Under the pieces are notes generated by a model. That model searched no databases and was not told the origin of the DNA. It saw only the letters and a list, made by a program, of their open reading frames with translations. DNA of 64,000 nucleotides from Neelides folsomi (lineage: Eukaryota; Arthropoda; Collembola; Neelipleona; Neelidae): contig JAQGBZ010000148.1 of assembly GCA_034687125.1 (NCBI GenBank), positions 1-64,000 of the forward strand, written 5' to 3'. A program made the position numbers and the translations under genes. Below are positions 44,967 to 60,769 of this stretch, one piece after another. The number at the start of each line of letters is the position of its first letter. Position 1 is the first letter of the stretch.

Positions 44967-45085
44967 TGTATGAGCATTTATGTATGTGTATTTATTGTAT
45001 GAGCATTTATGTATGGGTATTTATTGTATGAGTATTTATTGTATGAGTACATTTATGCGTATGTATGGGTATTTATTTATCTATT
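44967..45085 (+). repeat. Minisatellite, 29-bp unit
   Basis: The unit tgtatgagcatttatgtatg plus tgtatttat is repeated about four times, with the last copies shortened. Confidence 0.75.
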
Positions 45086-45767
45086 TATAATATTGGAGGC
45101 ATGTGCCGATTTGCATCTGTGAATTTCTTCCGACTTGTATTGGAATTTGGATCTTCTTTGTTGTTTCTCTTTGTGGGTGTTATTGTGAATGGACAACGTG
45201 TGCCCATTTGTGATCCCCAAAGGTGTGTTATTAAAGAAAAAAGGTCTATTAGCATTGAAGCTGAAAGAGAACTAAATTTATCTCACTCGCCCTCTTGACA
45301 CTTTTGGACTCTCCGGGGGGTCAAATCCCAAATCCCCTTGAGACGACAAAGGTGAAGTTAAACGCCTTTTGAGCCCCTCATTTGCACAGACATTTCCTCA
45401 ACACTTGTTTAGCTCTGCTTTTACAGAGCTCTTCTTTCATTTACATCAACACGGAGCCGAATGGAGATTTATACACAGAAGCTCAAAAGCGAGAAAAGTC
45501 CAAAAGGAAGAGAAAAGACCGAAAGAGAACAGAAGGAAACAATCGAAGGCGGAAAAGACCCAATTGGTCATTTTTGGTCCAGAAGTGTTTTTATTTATTT
45601 CGAGAACCCAAAAGCTGCTCAATTGACATCTGCCCACTACAAATTATAAATGTGGGAGATAATAACCAGAAAAGGACAAATTCAAATAATCCTAAAAGCC
45701 GAAGACTGTACTGTATTAATATTTATCAAATAATTTGTTATAAATTATTTATAAATAATAATTCGGC
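45086..45767. other. Stop-poor island, unrecognised
   Basis: At 45370-45640 all three + frames and one minus frame are open for 60 or more codons because of high purine and G+C content. The frames encode Lys/Arg/Glu-rich products. No domain seen; could be exon, UTR or non-coding. Confidence 0.25.
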
Positions 45768-45906
45768 AAAATAATGAAAAATTGGTAAATTGGTAAAATA
45801 ATGAAAAATTAATAAATTGGCAAAATAATGAAAAATTGATAAATTGGCAAAAATTGTTAAATTGCAGTAAAATAATAGAAATTGTTAAATTGGCAAGAAT
45901 TGTTTT
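45768..45906 (+). repeat. Minisatellite of aaaataatgaaaaattggta type
   Basis: About four irregular units of roughly 32 bp. Confidence 0.7.
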
Positions 45907-48900
45907 GCAAAAAATGGTCAAATTTTTGTTATAATGGAAAAGATGTTTTTTTGAATTAAATTTGTGTATAAGATTGAGTAGATCAATTGATGATGTTTTA
46001 ATGATGGGGAGATTTGTGGAAGTTTGAAGGGATGAAGTTTGAAAGAAATTGTGTTGAAGGTAAGAACCCGAGTTTTGTTATTCCTTCAAATCCCCCGAGA
46101 GAGTTTCGGGGTTTTTCCTCTTAATCTGTTGGGGAAGTAATCAAAGGAAGTTTTTGGGCCTCCGCCCCAACAAAATGACTTGATCCATCAAACTCCCATT
46201 AAATATGCAGAGAAGCTTCAGGAACATTTACCCAAAATATAAAACAATACAAAGATCCAGAAAGACCCGAAAAGATCCAACGAAGACAAAAAATCCCTTT
46301 AAGTTTCCCTTTAAGTTTCCTATACCCAAAAAACTTCTAAAATGTTTGCTAACATTTTTTCTTTCAAAATCATTTCCAACTCTTTCAGAATTCAATTGAA
46401 TTCGCAGACCCAATTTGATACAAAAATGATAAAACGATCCAAAAAATCATTTTTTAAGAATAAGGTTTTTGAATCATTTTTTCATAATCGAAGAATAAAT
46501 TTTTTCAATTTCAATTTTGTACATCAATTTGGAACATCAATTTTTGTGCATCAATTTATTCAAAGAAATTCCCACCCTTTTTTAAATTTATTCATGTGAA
46601 TTTTTATGGCTCCAATATTTGAATATTTTCATGGCATTTGAATATTTGTGGCAATTCGAGTCAATTTTGAGGTCATTGGGGTCAATTCCGATTAATGTAG
46701 TTCTGAATTGGAGGCTTCGGAGGCTTCGGAGGCTTCGGATGGATAAAGGAATTGGAATAGAAAAATGTGGGTTGTGAAAGGGGAGTTTAAAAATTATTTC
46801 CAGTGGTTAGGTTCGGATTTGGTGAATGTTTTGCGGGAATGATTTAAGGGGCTTTAAGGGTCTCTTCGGGGTTGATTAGGGCTGAAGTCCCTTTAATGAA
46901 ATGAGGGGTGGATGAATTATGATCATCAACTTCCCTAAATAAAATTCCTCATTCTAATAATTATTGTCCCAAGAGGAGGAACCTATTTAATAAATAATCG
47001 TTCCCAATTCCTCCCCTCATTTTCATCAGTTCCAAATTGAATCTCATCCTAATTCCCATAATACACTCACATCCCATTTATTAGGAAAAATCCCAAAAGG
47101 CCCAACAATTATATTGAATATCTCTTCTATTAAAATACCCATCCTTATACACATACAATACAATATAAAAATGTATCATACATATTTGTACAATATGTAT
47201 CTTGTGTACCATGTACATAATATGTATAGTATATCAAACTCATATGAAATATATTGTATTGTAAATCCAATATAAAATCTTCCCATATTGATATCAAATT
47301 ATATGAAGTTCCAGATCGTAATAAATGGAATAAATTGAATGAAAATCACTGTAAAACTATTTTCTGTCATTGTGTGTTTTCAATCCCCAACAGAACAGGG
47401 GTGAAAAAATGAGGAAGCGGGAGGTTTGAATTTCATTTCATCAGGGAATGAATGAACCGAATCTCCCGAATCTCCCGAATCGGGTCCCGATATTCTGCTG
47501 CAATAAAAAGGAATAATAATAAGAATGCATGTGATTTGAAAGGGAGTGACGTTAATAGCCCTTCCTTTTGTCATCTCACATTTCTCCCTCACATTCACAA
47601 TTTCAGTCTTTGATTCTTCGAAGGCCCAAGGGACTTTCCCGATCTTTTCCCCTCATTTTAATGCAATTCATTTCTAAAATCTTTTTTTCTTCATAATGTA
47701 CATAAGATTTAACTAACTAAATTATATTTGGGTAAATTTTTTTTTTAAGATTCAGCGGGAGATTTTAAAAATTAAAATGATATTTTATGAGATTCGAATC
47801 GAAATCGAATTGTCTAATATTATTTTAATACTAAAATTTTTGATATATTTATTTTATTTATGAGATTGGAATAAAATCAATGTGAATTTTGGTCTTTTTA
47901 TAAGAGGATTAAAAAATGTAGGATTTTAGTGATGAACTGACGATTATTTGATTATTGAATTGGTGGGAATTTGGGGTGATTCTTTTGTGTTGAAATGGGG
48001 GCGCGGATTTCAAATGTCTGAGGAACGTCGTCTGGTAATCTGGGCCTTTACGGGATGAAAGGAATTGAGTTTGGTTGTGAAGGGCGAGATCGGGGCGATA
48101 GGGAAGTTCAAATTAGCAACGTCGGCCCCAACGCACGTCGAGGATTACAAAAACTGGAAGGGAAACAAATTTGAAATTCACCGAGATATTTACAAATCCC
48201 CTCGGAGTTTCTTTTACAAATTCATCCCTACAAATCCTAAAGATCTCCCGTCATCATTTTACAATTCAAGACCTAATGAATCTCCCGCTACGAATTAAAA
48301 CAGAACTTTGGAAAACTTAACTTAACCTAATCTAACTTAACTTAACTTAACTTTTAAAAATTAACCTAACCAAGCTTAACATAACCTAACTTAACTATAC
48401 TTAACATTTAACGATTAAATAAAAATTAAGCTAAATTTAATTAATTAGGTTAGATTAGGTTAAAGATGCAAATTAAGATTATTTAAATATTAATTTGGAA
48501 ATTTTGGATCTTTTCCAGTAATGTTTAATTAACAAAACACTTGTACAATTTATTTGATACCAAATGTGTCTCAAATGTTTTGAGTCCAAATATTCAAATG
48601 CCCTTAATGAGTTTGAAAGTGTGTGAGAGGGGGAAGAGAAAATTTGTTCGCCATTTGTTGGAAGTGAATGGAATTAATTATTTTGTATTGTAATGAGATG
48701 TGTTTTGTTGTATTTATTAACGGAAGGTGTGTTGTGACTCACCTTGTCCTTTCCATCTCGAAGGGAGGTCGGAAGACAAAAGAGGGAAATGCGGGCAGGG
48801 AGGTTTTCAAGTTCAGGAACTTGAAGTTCATCTGCTTCACTTCATCTCTTTATTTATTACCACAATTACCATCAGCATGAAGATCAGGGAAAACAGTAAT

Positions 48901-50100
48901 TATTAATATTCACACACCTGCATAATTTCTCATTTACTAAATCATATCAATTTATACCATTTAATCACAATTAGACAATTAATTGCAATTAAATGGCAAA
49001 TTCCATTTGACAATTAAAAATAATAATAAATAGTTACTTTAATGTTATTTGTAATTCTGAGGGAGGAATTCGAGTTATTAAAATTATTAACAGGCCATTG
49101 GAATTCTGATTGATTGACCAAATCGTGACGAAATGGATGGAATTGGCGAAGTTTGATGGTTTTGATATCAAAAGTCCTTGAATTCCCATTCCTTCATTCA
49201 ATCAACATTTCTCATGCTCATTGCGGGTAATTGATACCAAAAGAGAAACCAAGAGCCAAAAGACTCAAAAGAGAGAAATTCCAAATTCTCATCATCAAAA
49301 TCTTCACATTCAAAGAATTCCCGTGATTCTTAACAGCATTTAATAACTAACATTTATAAACGTTTATTAACTTTATTAATATTTATTAACATTTAATGAT
49401 ATTTACAGTAATAACACTTGATGTTTGATCTCACTTCCATTTTATTATTTTGGTTCAATAAACCTCAAGGTGCATTTCGGATCAAAATCCCATTTTTATT
49501 CATTTTCGCCATTTTCACAAATTTTACCAATTTTTACCATTTTCACGCATTCATAATAATTCATATACATTTACATACATACAGATATACTATACGAATA
49601 TGTACATTGCATACAGTATTTGAATATTGAATAGAATCACATATGGATTGTATGTGTTATTTTATAAGTTCTTTTTGATGTCTTTGAAGATTGGCTTAAA
49701 AACTTTTTTTTCTTCCTAGAAAAATAAATAATCCTATAAAAGTTCTCTCAAATTCTCACAAAGTAAGATATCGATATTATCCATATACTTAAGTAAATGA
49801 AATATGACGTGATATGTAAAGTATGAAAATTGAAAAAAGAAAACAATTCTTTTCAATTTATACGATTTCATCTTCTCTGGAAAACTTTCTTTTGTTATAA
49901 TTTTCATTAAATAACTCTCGCTAACTCTTTCGTATCCTTTTTGGTTTCATTTCATTTTCTTTGTTCAAATTAGATCTCGAGTTCTCGTTCAAATATCTCG
50001 AGCTTCAAATACAAACATTTTCAATTGTTGCAGGTATTTAGAAAAAGAATTTTCAGTCCCCTACTTGAAAAAGGGGGAAGTAAGGTGAGGATTGTGCGAG
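45907..50100. other. Intergenic, no gene recognised
   Basis: AT-rich with scattered GC-richer patches. GGAGGCTTC is repeated about three times at 46709-46739. Dense TACAATATGTA-like words lie at 47140-47290. A patch at 48000-48250 is open in several frames without a known domain. Irregular TTAAC/CCTAA words at 48310-48460 derive from the TTAGG-like class. Confidence 0.35.
48310..48460. repeat. Irregular CCTAA/CTTAA array
   Basis: Many AACCTAAC and AACTTAAC words in a row. Similar short runs occur at 7211, 28758, 53285, 56928 and 58697. Confidence 0.6.
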
Positions 50101-53100
50101 TATTGTGTGAGTATGTCGTGTGTCATTTTCCTCGGCCTCTGTGAGGATTAGGGCCGAATTTGATGGAGACCTTTGTGATGGTAAATTCCATTTGGCCCAG
50201 CACACTCCCTCAGATCATGAAATGAGAGAAGCATAAAAATCCCTTCGTACCCGGCTCGGGTTATCTCCAAAACAACCCTCCGCCAGACTACCCGACTCCA
50301 CTCACCCTCATCCCCAAACATCCCCACACACTTCCATACAATTTCATACACTCCCATACACATTTTCATATATGTTCCATACACAACCATACACATATTT
50401 ATATATGTTCCATACATATCCGAATATATACAGAGGCAGACACAACCAGGAGGGTGAAATTTCCACAGGGTGGATTCACCTCACTTCCTCCTAATTACTC
50501 ACCTATTGATCATCTCCTCCCTATAATATTCGGAGCTATTATGAGATGCATATTGGATATATTGAGGGGAGATTTCCAACCCTCTTTGGGTATCTGACTC
50601 ATCCAGGTGGAATTGGTGAAAAAGTCCCGAACTTCCCATCCCCCGAAACGGAATGGATAAAAACCCCTCGGCATCCTCCAACCATTCTTACTCAAATACG
50701 AGCTGCAATTTTCGGGCAACCAACACACGTTCACACACACGACCACGCGTTGAAGTTATACGCGTTATACGAATACGAAATTCGTTTTAATGGAACTAAA
50801 TGACCAAAATGAAGCAATTTTATTCTTCAGCTTTTTCTCGCTCTCGCCCTCGATTTTCTCGTTATTTTAAAAGCCATTTTATTTTTAAAAGTCGTTTAAT
50901 TTTTAAAAGCCATTTTAAATATTATAAATAAGTTAAATATTAAAATATTTAGGTTTTAATAAATATATAGATAAGGCAGATGTTAGCCATTTATTCAAAT
51001 GAAAATTTTGATCAAAATCATGCAAATATTAAGATGCGGATGATGAGAATTTGGAATCGGAATAAATGAAATGATATAGATCATTGAGATCATTGAGATC
51101 ATCTGTCGCTGTCGGGGAAGTATTCAATAACCCAACAACGTGGAAAATAATCGCGTTAATTCAAATTCCCTCGTTTCCTTCTACATCAACTCATCCCATG
51201 AATATCCCACATGTTACAATTTAATAAATGAAGGCACTTCAACTTGATCCATTACGTTTATTAGATCTCCACATACACATTTTATTATTAATACATCCTA
51301 TGAAACGAAGTGAACTTTTAAATTTAACTAAAATAATTTTAAAATAAAATAATAAATTACTAAACAGGATTTTTCTATAAAAATTATTAAATTTGCTCAA
51401 TTGCCCAATTGCTTTTAATAATTTTTGGAGCTTTTATTAATTTTGAAGCTTTTTGATTTTTGAGCTTTTGATTTTGAAGCTTTTATTGATTTTTGAATAT
51501 TTAAAATTGTTGAGAAAGGGAAGTGTCCAAAAGCACGTGTTGGTTATTGAATGTGTTAAAAAGGGCTTCTGAATGAAAGTGATAAGGAGCACGTGTTTAA
51601 GAAGTAGTAAAGCAAATAGTAAAAGTTGTAAGACCCTTCGTAAGGGCCATTTGAGTAAGAAATCCTTTGGAGTTTTGAATGAACTTTTTTTCCTCGTCTT
51701 TTATTATCGGAGTGGAGGAATGAAAGGAAAACCTGTGTCTGAATTTGTATAAGAAAAACTTCTGTAAGACCTGTCTTCCCTTTTCCTTCCCCAACACAAA
51801 GATTTGATATGGAGGGTTCTTTTCAAATAAGAAAACCAAAGGGGAGGAAAAGAAAACTTTCACCTGTTGACTCAAAGCCCAAATCACTACCTTGGCCTTT
51901 TATTAAGTTTTTAATTCTTAATTAACTTTAAATTTATTTTACATAAATCATTAACAAAGTAAAATTAATTAATCTGTTGATTATTTAATTATTATCTTAA
52001 TTATTTCAATCATTGAATCGCCGGATTAAATTTAAATAAAAATTTAAATTAATTCATTAAACTTTTATTTAATTTGCAGATACAACTACACGATGGTAGT
52101 TTAAGAATAACCTGCAATTAAAATAGCCAACTCAAGTTAATTTAGCTAAAAGAGAGAAATTGAGCTTATTTAGGGGTTCGCGGGGTTATTGGGGTAATGG
52201 ATCTGTCTTTGGGATTCCGCGAGTGATTTTGGTCCGAGGGATGGAGGAATGAAGGGAAGCTGAGCAAACAAAGGGTCTGAAGGGTCCCCCTCTAATTTCC
52301 ATCCCTTTGGATCTCTTTTGGCTCCTCTTTTGGATTCTTCTATTCGGTTCTACTATTCAGTTCTCCTATTTGGCTCCTCTATTGGGATTCTGTATATGGA
52401 TTCTTATATGGATTCCCTTTCGGATTCTCCATTTGATTCCGGGTTGATAATGGGGCAGCTGGGGGTTATCGGGGCTGGTGGCGGTGAGTCAGCTGTCGCG
52501 TGACAGCCAGGTGGGCCGCAACCCTCCACGCGTGCCTTCAACCATCTCCGACCCTCACAATCACGGGACTTACAACAATGAACAGATGCACACAATCACA
52601 GGGACCTTTAATACACACTTACCAACAATACTCAAACCTTTAGAAAAATATATACCCTCACAGCCCTCACGAAATAACTACCCATATACCAAATACAAAA
52701 GTACCATACATACAATATATCCGTACGTCTATATATGCGGAAATATATTCTAAGGGCATTTCACAACCCCATGAATATTCCATATAATAATAATCATATC
52801 ATCTCCCATTACTAACACAGTTACTCACTTACTCTCTTTCACATCTCTCATTCATATAATCTATATACCATATATCTTATACCATATATGTACATACAGA
52901 TATTTTATATTTCAGTGTAACCGGATTATAACACATAAGAATAAGTATTAACAATGAGTAAGGGTAGTAGTCTGATTACCCTTATAATGGTTATAATGCG
53001 CAGTTTGGATTTTTACATTCTATCGATAGAGATCAGACAAAGATATGGGGAGAGATGGAAAGCATAGGATTTGTATGGAGGGATTTGTATAGCTGGTGCA

Positions 53101-56100
53101 TGACTCGTGTGTGTGTGGTTAATTGGAAGAAGGATTGAAAGAAGGAAAGACCGAAAAGCTCAAAGGGAAATCAAATGAACCATCAAGGGCAAAAGTGTCT
53201 CAGGGCATTGAAATCATCCAATTACTCCACTACCTTACTTCACAATAACAAGAAACACGATGGACACTTTGACACACTAAATAACACTAACCTAACCAAC
53301 TTACCATAAATAAGTAAACTTATTAACTGACCTAACCAAAATAACCTTATTAGCCCTTAACTTTATTAACACTCAACTTTATTAACCCTAACTAACTTTA
53401 TTAAGCCAAATCAACATAAGAATTGTGCAAGTGTAAGCAGAATCTGTTTTATGGGGATTATTCGTGTATGGTAATTTTAGAAAGTTAATTAGAATTACCA
53501 TACAATATGAAAATATTTTGTAGAGTATAAAGATAATGAAGATGATGAAGATTCATAAGATATTTAAGTGAATAATCTATGTATATGCTCTTTCTGATCT
53601 TTTCCATTGTTTAACATAGGAGGATTAAGAGTGCAAGTTTGTGGGCGTAATGAAGAATTTTGTGATGTAAATGAGCCGTGAGATGTTTTTGGGTTCCGTG
53701 CGGATCCATCAAATTTCCCTTCATGGTCAGGATGCGATCCGTCGGTGGAAGAGAGAGGAAATATACGATAGCATATGGAAACATTGTCAACAGACGGGAT
53801 ATCGATCCAGTTGTCATCTGTAAAGAGTTTTTTAATCAAATGTCCCTCTCTATTATCTTCCCCAGTTCCCACGAACTCAAGCCCTTCTGGCCCAAATGTT
53901 ACACAAAATATTTCACATCTACCATACATAACTCTTCCACATGTATGTACATTATCTGTATGTATTTTATCCATATGTACCTATTATATCTACACGTATT
54001 TTAATATGGATCCACATGTTAGGTGTGGATTGTATACCTTTGACATTACGAGTATGCAATAATGAGTAAAAATGGAATGATTTGACACTCAGCCAACACA
54101 CTGTTTGCTCTTCCCCTTTTATTGATGGAATGATAGGGGAAATAAACGTATGGTGCGATATGAAATTTTAACCCTCCACTCAAACTTATTTTATATTTGT
54201 AAAATATCAACACTTTTAGTGAATTTTTATCGTAGCTTAATACAGTTAATTAACAAATTAAATGTTTTTAAATGTTTAATAATTATTCATTATAATATTT
54301 AATAATTTAGCCTTAACTATTTAATTAGTTTAATATGTTCGATATGATTTAAGAAGATCATAATTTCAAATGATGCGATTTCAAACGATGCGATATTGAT
54401 AAATTGATCTGAAACAATGTAATTTGAATAACCTTCTCGGAATAGTCAAATTATAGTGTTTGTTTCATTAAAAAGCCTTAAACTGATTTTATGAGAGTGG
54501 GTTTATTAAAAAGAGTTGAATTGAGTTGTTTGGGAAGGTTTGGCGAGTGTTTGAAGGCTTTGTGAGTTTGGTTGGGTAATAAGTGAATGTAATGGCTTTT
54601 CCCTTTGCGGAAGGAAATCCAATTTGGGAGGAGGAAAAGAAGGTAAAAAGGTTTGCTCCCTTCACAAAACTCACAAACTCACAAAATTCATAACCTCCCA
54701 TATATTTCCTATACAAATACCATACAAATACCATACAAGCTCAACAACACTAAAAGTCAAATGCCAATAAAGAAGTAAAATATTCACAAACTCGACATTA
54801 AATATTTTTATATAACTTTATTGTTCTTTTATAACGTAATAATTTTATAGTTGTCTTTGTCTCCATATCTGCATTAAAACTTTAGAATCGTTTAGTAATA
54901 TTTAATTTTGCTATTTTATAAAATATAAAATATGGTATAAAGAAGAATATATACAATACATATAATGTAAAGATAAAAATTATGTTATAGGTATATGACA
55001 AAGATCAAAAATATGAAAAAAGTATTGATGAATTGGAAGAATGTAAAAAGTATGTGTTTTATATGAAAAAAGTCTAAAAAAGTTTTTGCAGGTTGTGTTG
55101 AATTACTCGGTTTGTGTACTTTGTGAAAAGAGTGAGGGGAAATTGAATTTGTGGATAAATGGGGGGAGAAATGTTCAAGATACTTCCAGATCAAATTCGT
55201 TTCTCCATCAACCCAATTGTAAAGGAGCTTATTAAGGACGCTTTTAACAAACCTTTTATCGGAATCACATATAGACATCAAAAACACATCTTACACCCTA
55301 TCTATACACCCCATACATCCCAATACATTTATATATGAATCTCTATACAATCTCTAAATATAAGAATCTCTCTAAAATCTCTATATGAATCTTTATACAT
55401 TCTATATGAATTTATGAATCTTATATGAATCCTTGTATGAATTTCTATATGAATCTTCATACATTTCCAAACATCCTCCTTACATTCAATTCATAATTTG
55501 ACTCTTGTACAAAATATCATCAGGGAGGGATTTGAAGATTTTAACAATTGGGGGATTTGAGTTCTTCGAGTTCTTTGACTCCTTTCAATTTCTCCTTTGA
55601 TTTCTTTCAATTGTTGAAGGGGGAAGCGAAGAAGTTGACAGGATTTGAAAATGCCGCTGTGGTTCTCAAAACACAATGCCACCACAATGGGGAGAATATT
55701 TGGAAATATGAAAGCAGATATATCAAATATATCATACAAATACATACAATACAGATACCATACATTTATATATTAAATATAACAGGGCCATTATGTCAAC
55801 CTGACCATTATAAATGTCAAATAGAATCTTTCAACATCATTTGGAATCTTTGAATTTGAACATTTTGAAGGGAAATGTTTAAAGGGATTCTTTAGATGGA
55901 TTCTTTTAAGATTTCAATCCTTTAGCTTTTAACAAGAAATAACTTTCAATGGGGCGGAAAATCGGATTCACAAACAAATAAATAAAAAACTTCCCATACA
56001 TCTAATGTACCATACATATGAGATTTTGGAGTTTTAATGAGCTTTGGTTTTGACGCTTCTTCATTTCACTTCCTTCATTCCTTTCCACAGACCAAATTCA

Positions 56101-58543
56101 ACATTTGGTTCATTTATTTATTCTTCCTATTTTCCGATATGAACTCTGACTTTATAAAACTCTTTCCAGAGGAAATTAATAGTGATTAAAAAAGTCGACC
56201 GTTTTGAAAGGATTTTCCACAGTTGGTTGAACTTCCATTTAAATCCTTCAATTTCCCATGCAAAAACAAAAAATTTTTTGCACATCTGGTCAATTTACAC
56301 TTGAGCGGTTTTAAGAGCCGGGTTTTAATTGTTTGGTCCGATTTTTAATTCCTTCATAATAAACCACTACAACTAACAGTAAGAATGAAATCAGCTAACA
56401 ATAAGAATGAAAAACTTCATTGAAATTTATTCCATTCGATTCAAACATTCAAAGCATCAAAGCCAAAGCAAAACGCTAAAAAACAAATGAAGTTTTAAAT
56501 ACCAAAAGAAGAGAGACGTAAAATAATTTAAATTTAAATAATGTTTGCATTTGGTCCACTTGAAAATCTTATCTTTTTGTCATTTCAATTTTAATTCTCA
56601 AGTCCTTTTTGTCCAACTGAGTCAAAGAGAGCGTAAAAAGCAATTTAGGTTTCCTTAAGGGCTTTTCTCTCCACATTCAAAATCTCTCATTGAATTTGGC
56701 CAAATGACACTTTTACATTTTCCATTTGCAAAGTGATTCAAAAAACCCTATTGAAATTCATCATTGAAATTCCACTTGAAAATTATTAATTTTTCATGCG
56801 GTGAATTTAAAAAATGCCTTGAGGTCTTTTAAGGCACTTCAATCCTTGTTGAATCAACTGAGAAATATTTGAATATTCATTTTCCATTCCTTGCTTATAA
56901 AGACTCATATGTATGTATAAATCCTATCCTAACCTAACCTATGTATTATCTGTACATGAACTGTACATGAACCGTACAAAGAACCTGTGTAAGAACTCCC
57001 AATGCAATACAAGAAATAATGTGATTCATAATGAGCGAAGTAAAACTGTGTAAAGATCTGTTAGGAAGATTCATTTTGAATGAATCCACTCGAGATTTGT
57101 AAATGAATGCTAAATGTCCAACTGGGCGGCCCTTCAACTCCAAACCGATATTTAATATTTCCCACAGGGACTTGTTCAAATAAAACCCAAAGGGTTCTTT
57201 TTTCATTCCACTTCAAATTCCCGACATATTCAACATATTCTTCTTATTCAATGAATTCAACCAATTCAACACATGTGAAATTGTCAAGATTCCTGATGAA
57301 GCAATTGAGAACATATTTGTCATACACAGATTTGATATTTAGTTATATATGATATATTATACAATATATTACTAAATACATAAATATATTATGTATTTCT
57401 TATATGTATTTCTCCCTTCATGTAATCAGTACATCGATTCATCAATACACAAATTCCATACACATCAATACTTTCGAACAAATCGTGAAAAACAATAGCG
57501 ATATACAAAACCGTATATTATACAAAACCATATTACATATAATATATCAAAACCATATGTTGAAATCTAAAATTTTCATTGTTGTGTTGAAGAACCCTCA
57601 AAACTCTTTTTTCCCCTTTGGTGCATTTCTTCATTTCTATTCAATTCAATTCTTTCTTGCGTAATCAAAATTAAAATCTTATCATGGAAGCAGGGGTCTG
57701 TATGTAAACTAAAAAAGTAAGTAGATATATTTTATATGTGTATGTTTAATTTAAATTTTAAAAGGGGTTTAAATGAAAATGTCTGATATGAAAATGCGTG
57801 ATAAGTTTGAAAGAAACCTGCTGATTTCCTCAACCTGTTGACCCAAAGACCTATTGAAATTCTCCAACTCCTTTTCCTTTCTCAAATACAAAGACGCACA
57901 TGGCATTTCCACTTCCCTATTCCTTCCCATGTAAACCAATGTGGACCAAATTGTTTTCAATTTGAGCACGAATGTCAACAAGGGAAGTAAAGGTGTTTCT
58001 TTGCCCTGATCCAAGGCCCCTTAAGGTTCAAGGCTCTTCCCTACAAACCTCATTCAAAAGGATTCAAATCTTTCAAAAGGATTCAAATCTTTCATTCACA
58101 TGACTTAAAAGGATTCATATGATCCCAATGGGGTTGAAGTACCCTTTCCAGTTTTCAACCAAACTCTTTAATTCCTCCACATGTCCACATGTCTCTTCCT
58201 CATTCTTCTCGATTTTTCCTTATTATTCAAAACTCATACAAAATATACAAACTCATACAAAATCGTCATTCAAACCCATCGGAACTCATTGAAGATTTTG
58301 GGAGAATTTGGTAATAAACAAATGTAAAGGTGTTTAACCCTCAAACTCCCCAAACATGAAGTTTAAAGGCTCGTGTTCATAATAATAAAAATCTGATCTT
58401 TCCTTTATTCCAAAAAATCATCTTTGACCTACATTTCACTTAAAGAAAGAAAGAAATCTCACTCAAGCTGATTTTTCCACAAAATTGAAAAGGCAGATGA
58501 ATCGGCCCTTTTTCCACTCAATGAGACGCATTCTCTTTAAATA

Positions 58544-58628
58544 GGAGTTTTGGAGTTTTTGGTGCTTTTGAGCTTTTTGAGTTTTTGAGTTTTTGAGTTT
58601 TTGAGCTTTTTGAGTTTTAGGAGTTTTT
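58544..58628 (+). repeat. Tandem repeat of gagtttttgagtttt type
   Basis: Units of 9-10 bp (gagtttttga, gagcttttt) repeated about eight times. Confidence 0.7.
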
Positions 58629-60769
58629 CTATAGTTTTGAAGTTACATGAGTCGGGTCGAGGTTTAAGTGGCTTTAAATCAAGATGAATGTAATGGTTAG
58701 GTTAGGTTACACATAATCTGTATATGTAGTTGTATTGTAGAGACAAGGTGTAAGCGAAGGTTTAAAACCAAATTAAACAAAAAGATGATTTTGGGATGAT
58801 TTTTGGGATGATTTTGTGTAAAAGAAAGAAGGTGGTGGGTTTCGGGATTTTTTGACATAATCGTCCACTTTATCTCTCAATCTTCTTTAACCACACACCT
58901 GGCCCTCGCGCGCCGCTCTTCATTTCACAAGGAGATAATGCCCCTACGAAACCTTTCTCATTTATTCCTATTATTATTTCTACAATGCATTTGTACCATC
59001 AGCCTATCACAATAGATAAGTGATTTGGATAAAAAATCCGAAATGAATCTCCCCTAAAAGAGCGGGAACAAAATCCAACAATTCCAATCCAACGATTCAA
59101 ACCAACAATTCAAACTCACCCTCAGACATTGGAAAATTCAAAGATTCTATACCTGTCATTGTTAATTGTCATCTCGTATTACAACTGCGCTTTTTAGCCC
59201 TTATACCAATACCAATATAGCCCGATTGGTATAAAAATCCTTATACAATATATCCCCTATGCATATTATGTAATATAGTTTATATGATTCTGGTAATACC
59301 ATGATTGGTATTTTTATATTGGATTGAAGTGAAATAGGAAATTGCAATGGAGCAATAATTAAAAAAATGAAGTGGGAAGTTTTGTGTTGGTGGAGAATGA
59401 CGAAGAATAAAAGCGATTGGAATAAATTGTTGTAGAGGGGAAGTGGAGGAATTCGGGTAGGGAAATAAAAGTGAGATTTGGTTGCATCTGTCGGAGTGAA
59501 TCATTGTGGCGGAATGGTGCAGGTTTCCATATAGAGATGATCAAAGGGCAAAGACACGTGGAGGGATTTCCTCCCTCCCTGGTCCAGATGAAGTTGATGA
59601 AGAATGCAGGTGTGCAGGGACAGCTGAAATGTCGAGGGCATTTGGCGGGACTTGGCACGCGAATTCAAATCCTTTCCCTTCACTCCCTTCATCTCCCCTT
59701 CATTTACCTTCATCTCCCCTGATGGAACAAAGGAACGAACCTGCAAACCCTCCGTGCAGACGCACGGGACAAAATTCAAAAGAATTCCAATGGACCCAAA
59801 ATCACCCGGACGAGTTTCATTCACCTTTTATTTTACACCTTGAAAAAATCTACCTTTAACCTTTTACATACCTTTACATACAAACGCCATACATTTTACA
59901 TACACGCTCTGTACATTTTACATACATAGCTGTACCATACATTTTTATATAGATACAATTTCATGCACTTTTCTATACATCTTTTGTATTCACAGTGAAG
60001 ATATTCCTTTCATGTTTCAAATACATTCAATTGGGATTGAAAAGACGCGCGTGTTGACTAATAAAGGCATTTAATAGATTTAATAGGAACGCTTGAGATA
60101 AGATAAGTATGACATTTAATAGTGAGAATTAAGAGGGAGAATTTAAAAGTCAGAGGGAGAAGGTAACATAGGTTTAAACACAGATTTAAGTTTAAACATA
60201 GATTTAAATAGGTTTAGATTCTACGAGTAAATTTTAAATAGTGAAATGAAAAAGGAAGTCAAAGTTGAATAAAAGGGGAAGATGTGTTTTGGTGTATCTT
60301 AGAATTAATTATTAATTAACGTCAGCCGTGTTCTGAAGCTTTTTGATTTAATTTTCAATTCCTCCTGTAATTAAAGTCCCAATTGATCTGAATGTGAAGG
60401 ATGGAATTGAAAAGATAAGTATTTCTCTGCTTCTAAAGGGATAATTTACGCTCCTCACTTTCACTCAATTTCTTGTGACTTTGTAGTGAATTTCAGATGA
60501 ATTTCAATTGAATTTAGCTCAATTTTGAGTGAAATGAAGGCAATTGGGAGAATTAACAACTTGACAAATTCCTCGTTTAATTACTAATTAATTCTTCTCC
60601 TTCCTCCTTTGAGTCCTTTGGGAGAAATTAAGAAATTCTTTACAAAATTCCTCTTTCTTTATAGTTTCTTCCCCCAATTTACCTACACATGAAAATGGAA
60701 AGTTAAAATGGAAAGTTAAAAGAAAGTATTTCTAGACGGATGTTAATTAATATTTAATTACGATCAAAT

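Noticed and set aside
48310-48460. Telomere
   Set aside because: The CCTAA/CTTAA words are irregular, short and flanked by ordinary sequence. Similar short runs are scattered across the window, so this is interstitial repeat.
52318-52753. Overlapping open frames on both strands around 52.4-52.7 kb
   Set aside because: All frames are open because the patch is G+C-rich. No splice-consistent exon or domain could be chosen.
53564-54062. A 136-codon minus frame and two + frames
   Set aside because: Competing frames on both strands look equally plausible and none is recognisable. Kept only as part of the island pattern.
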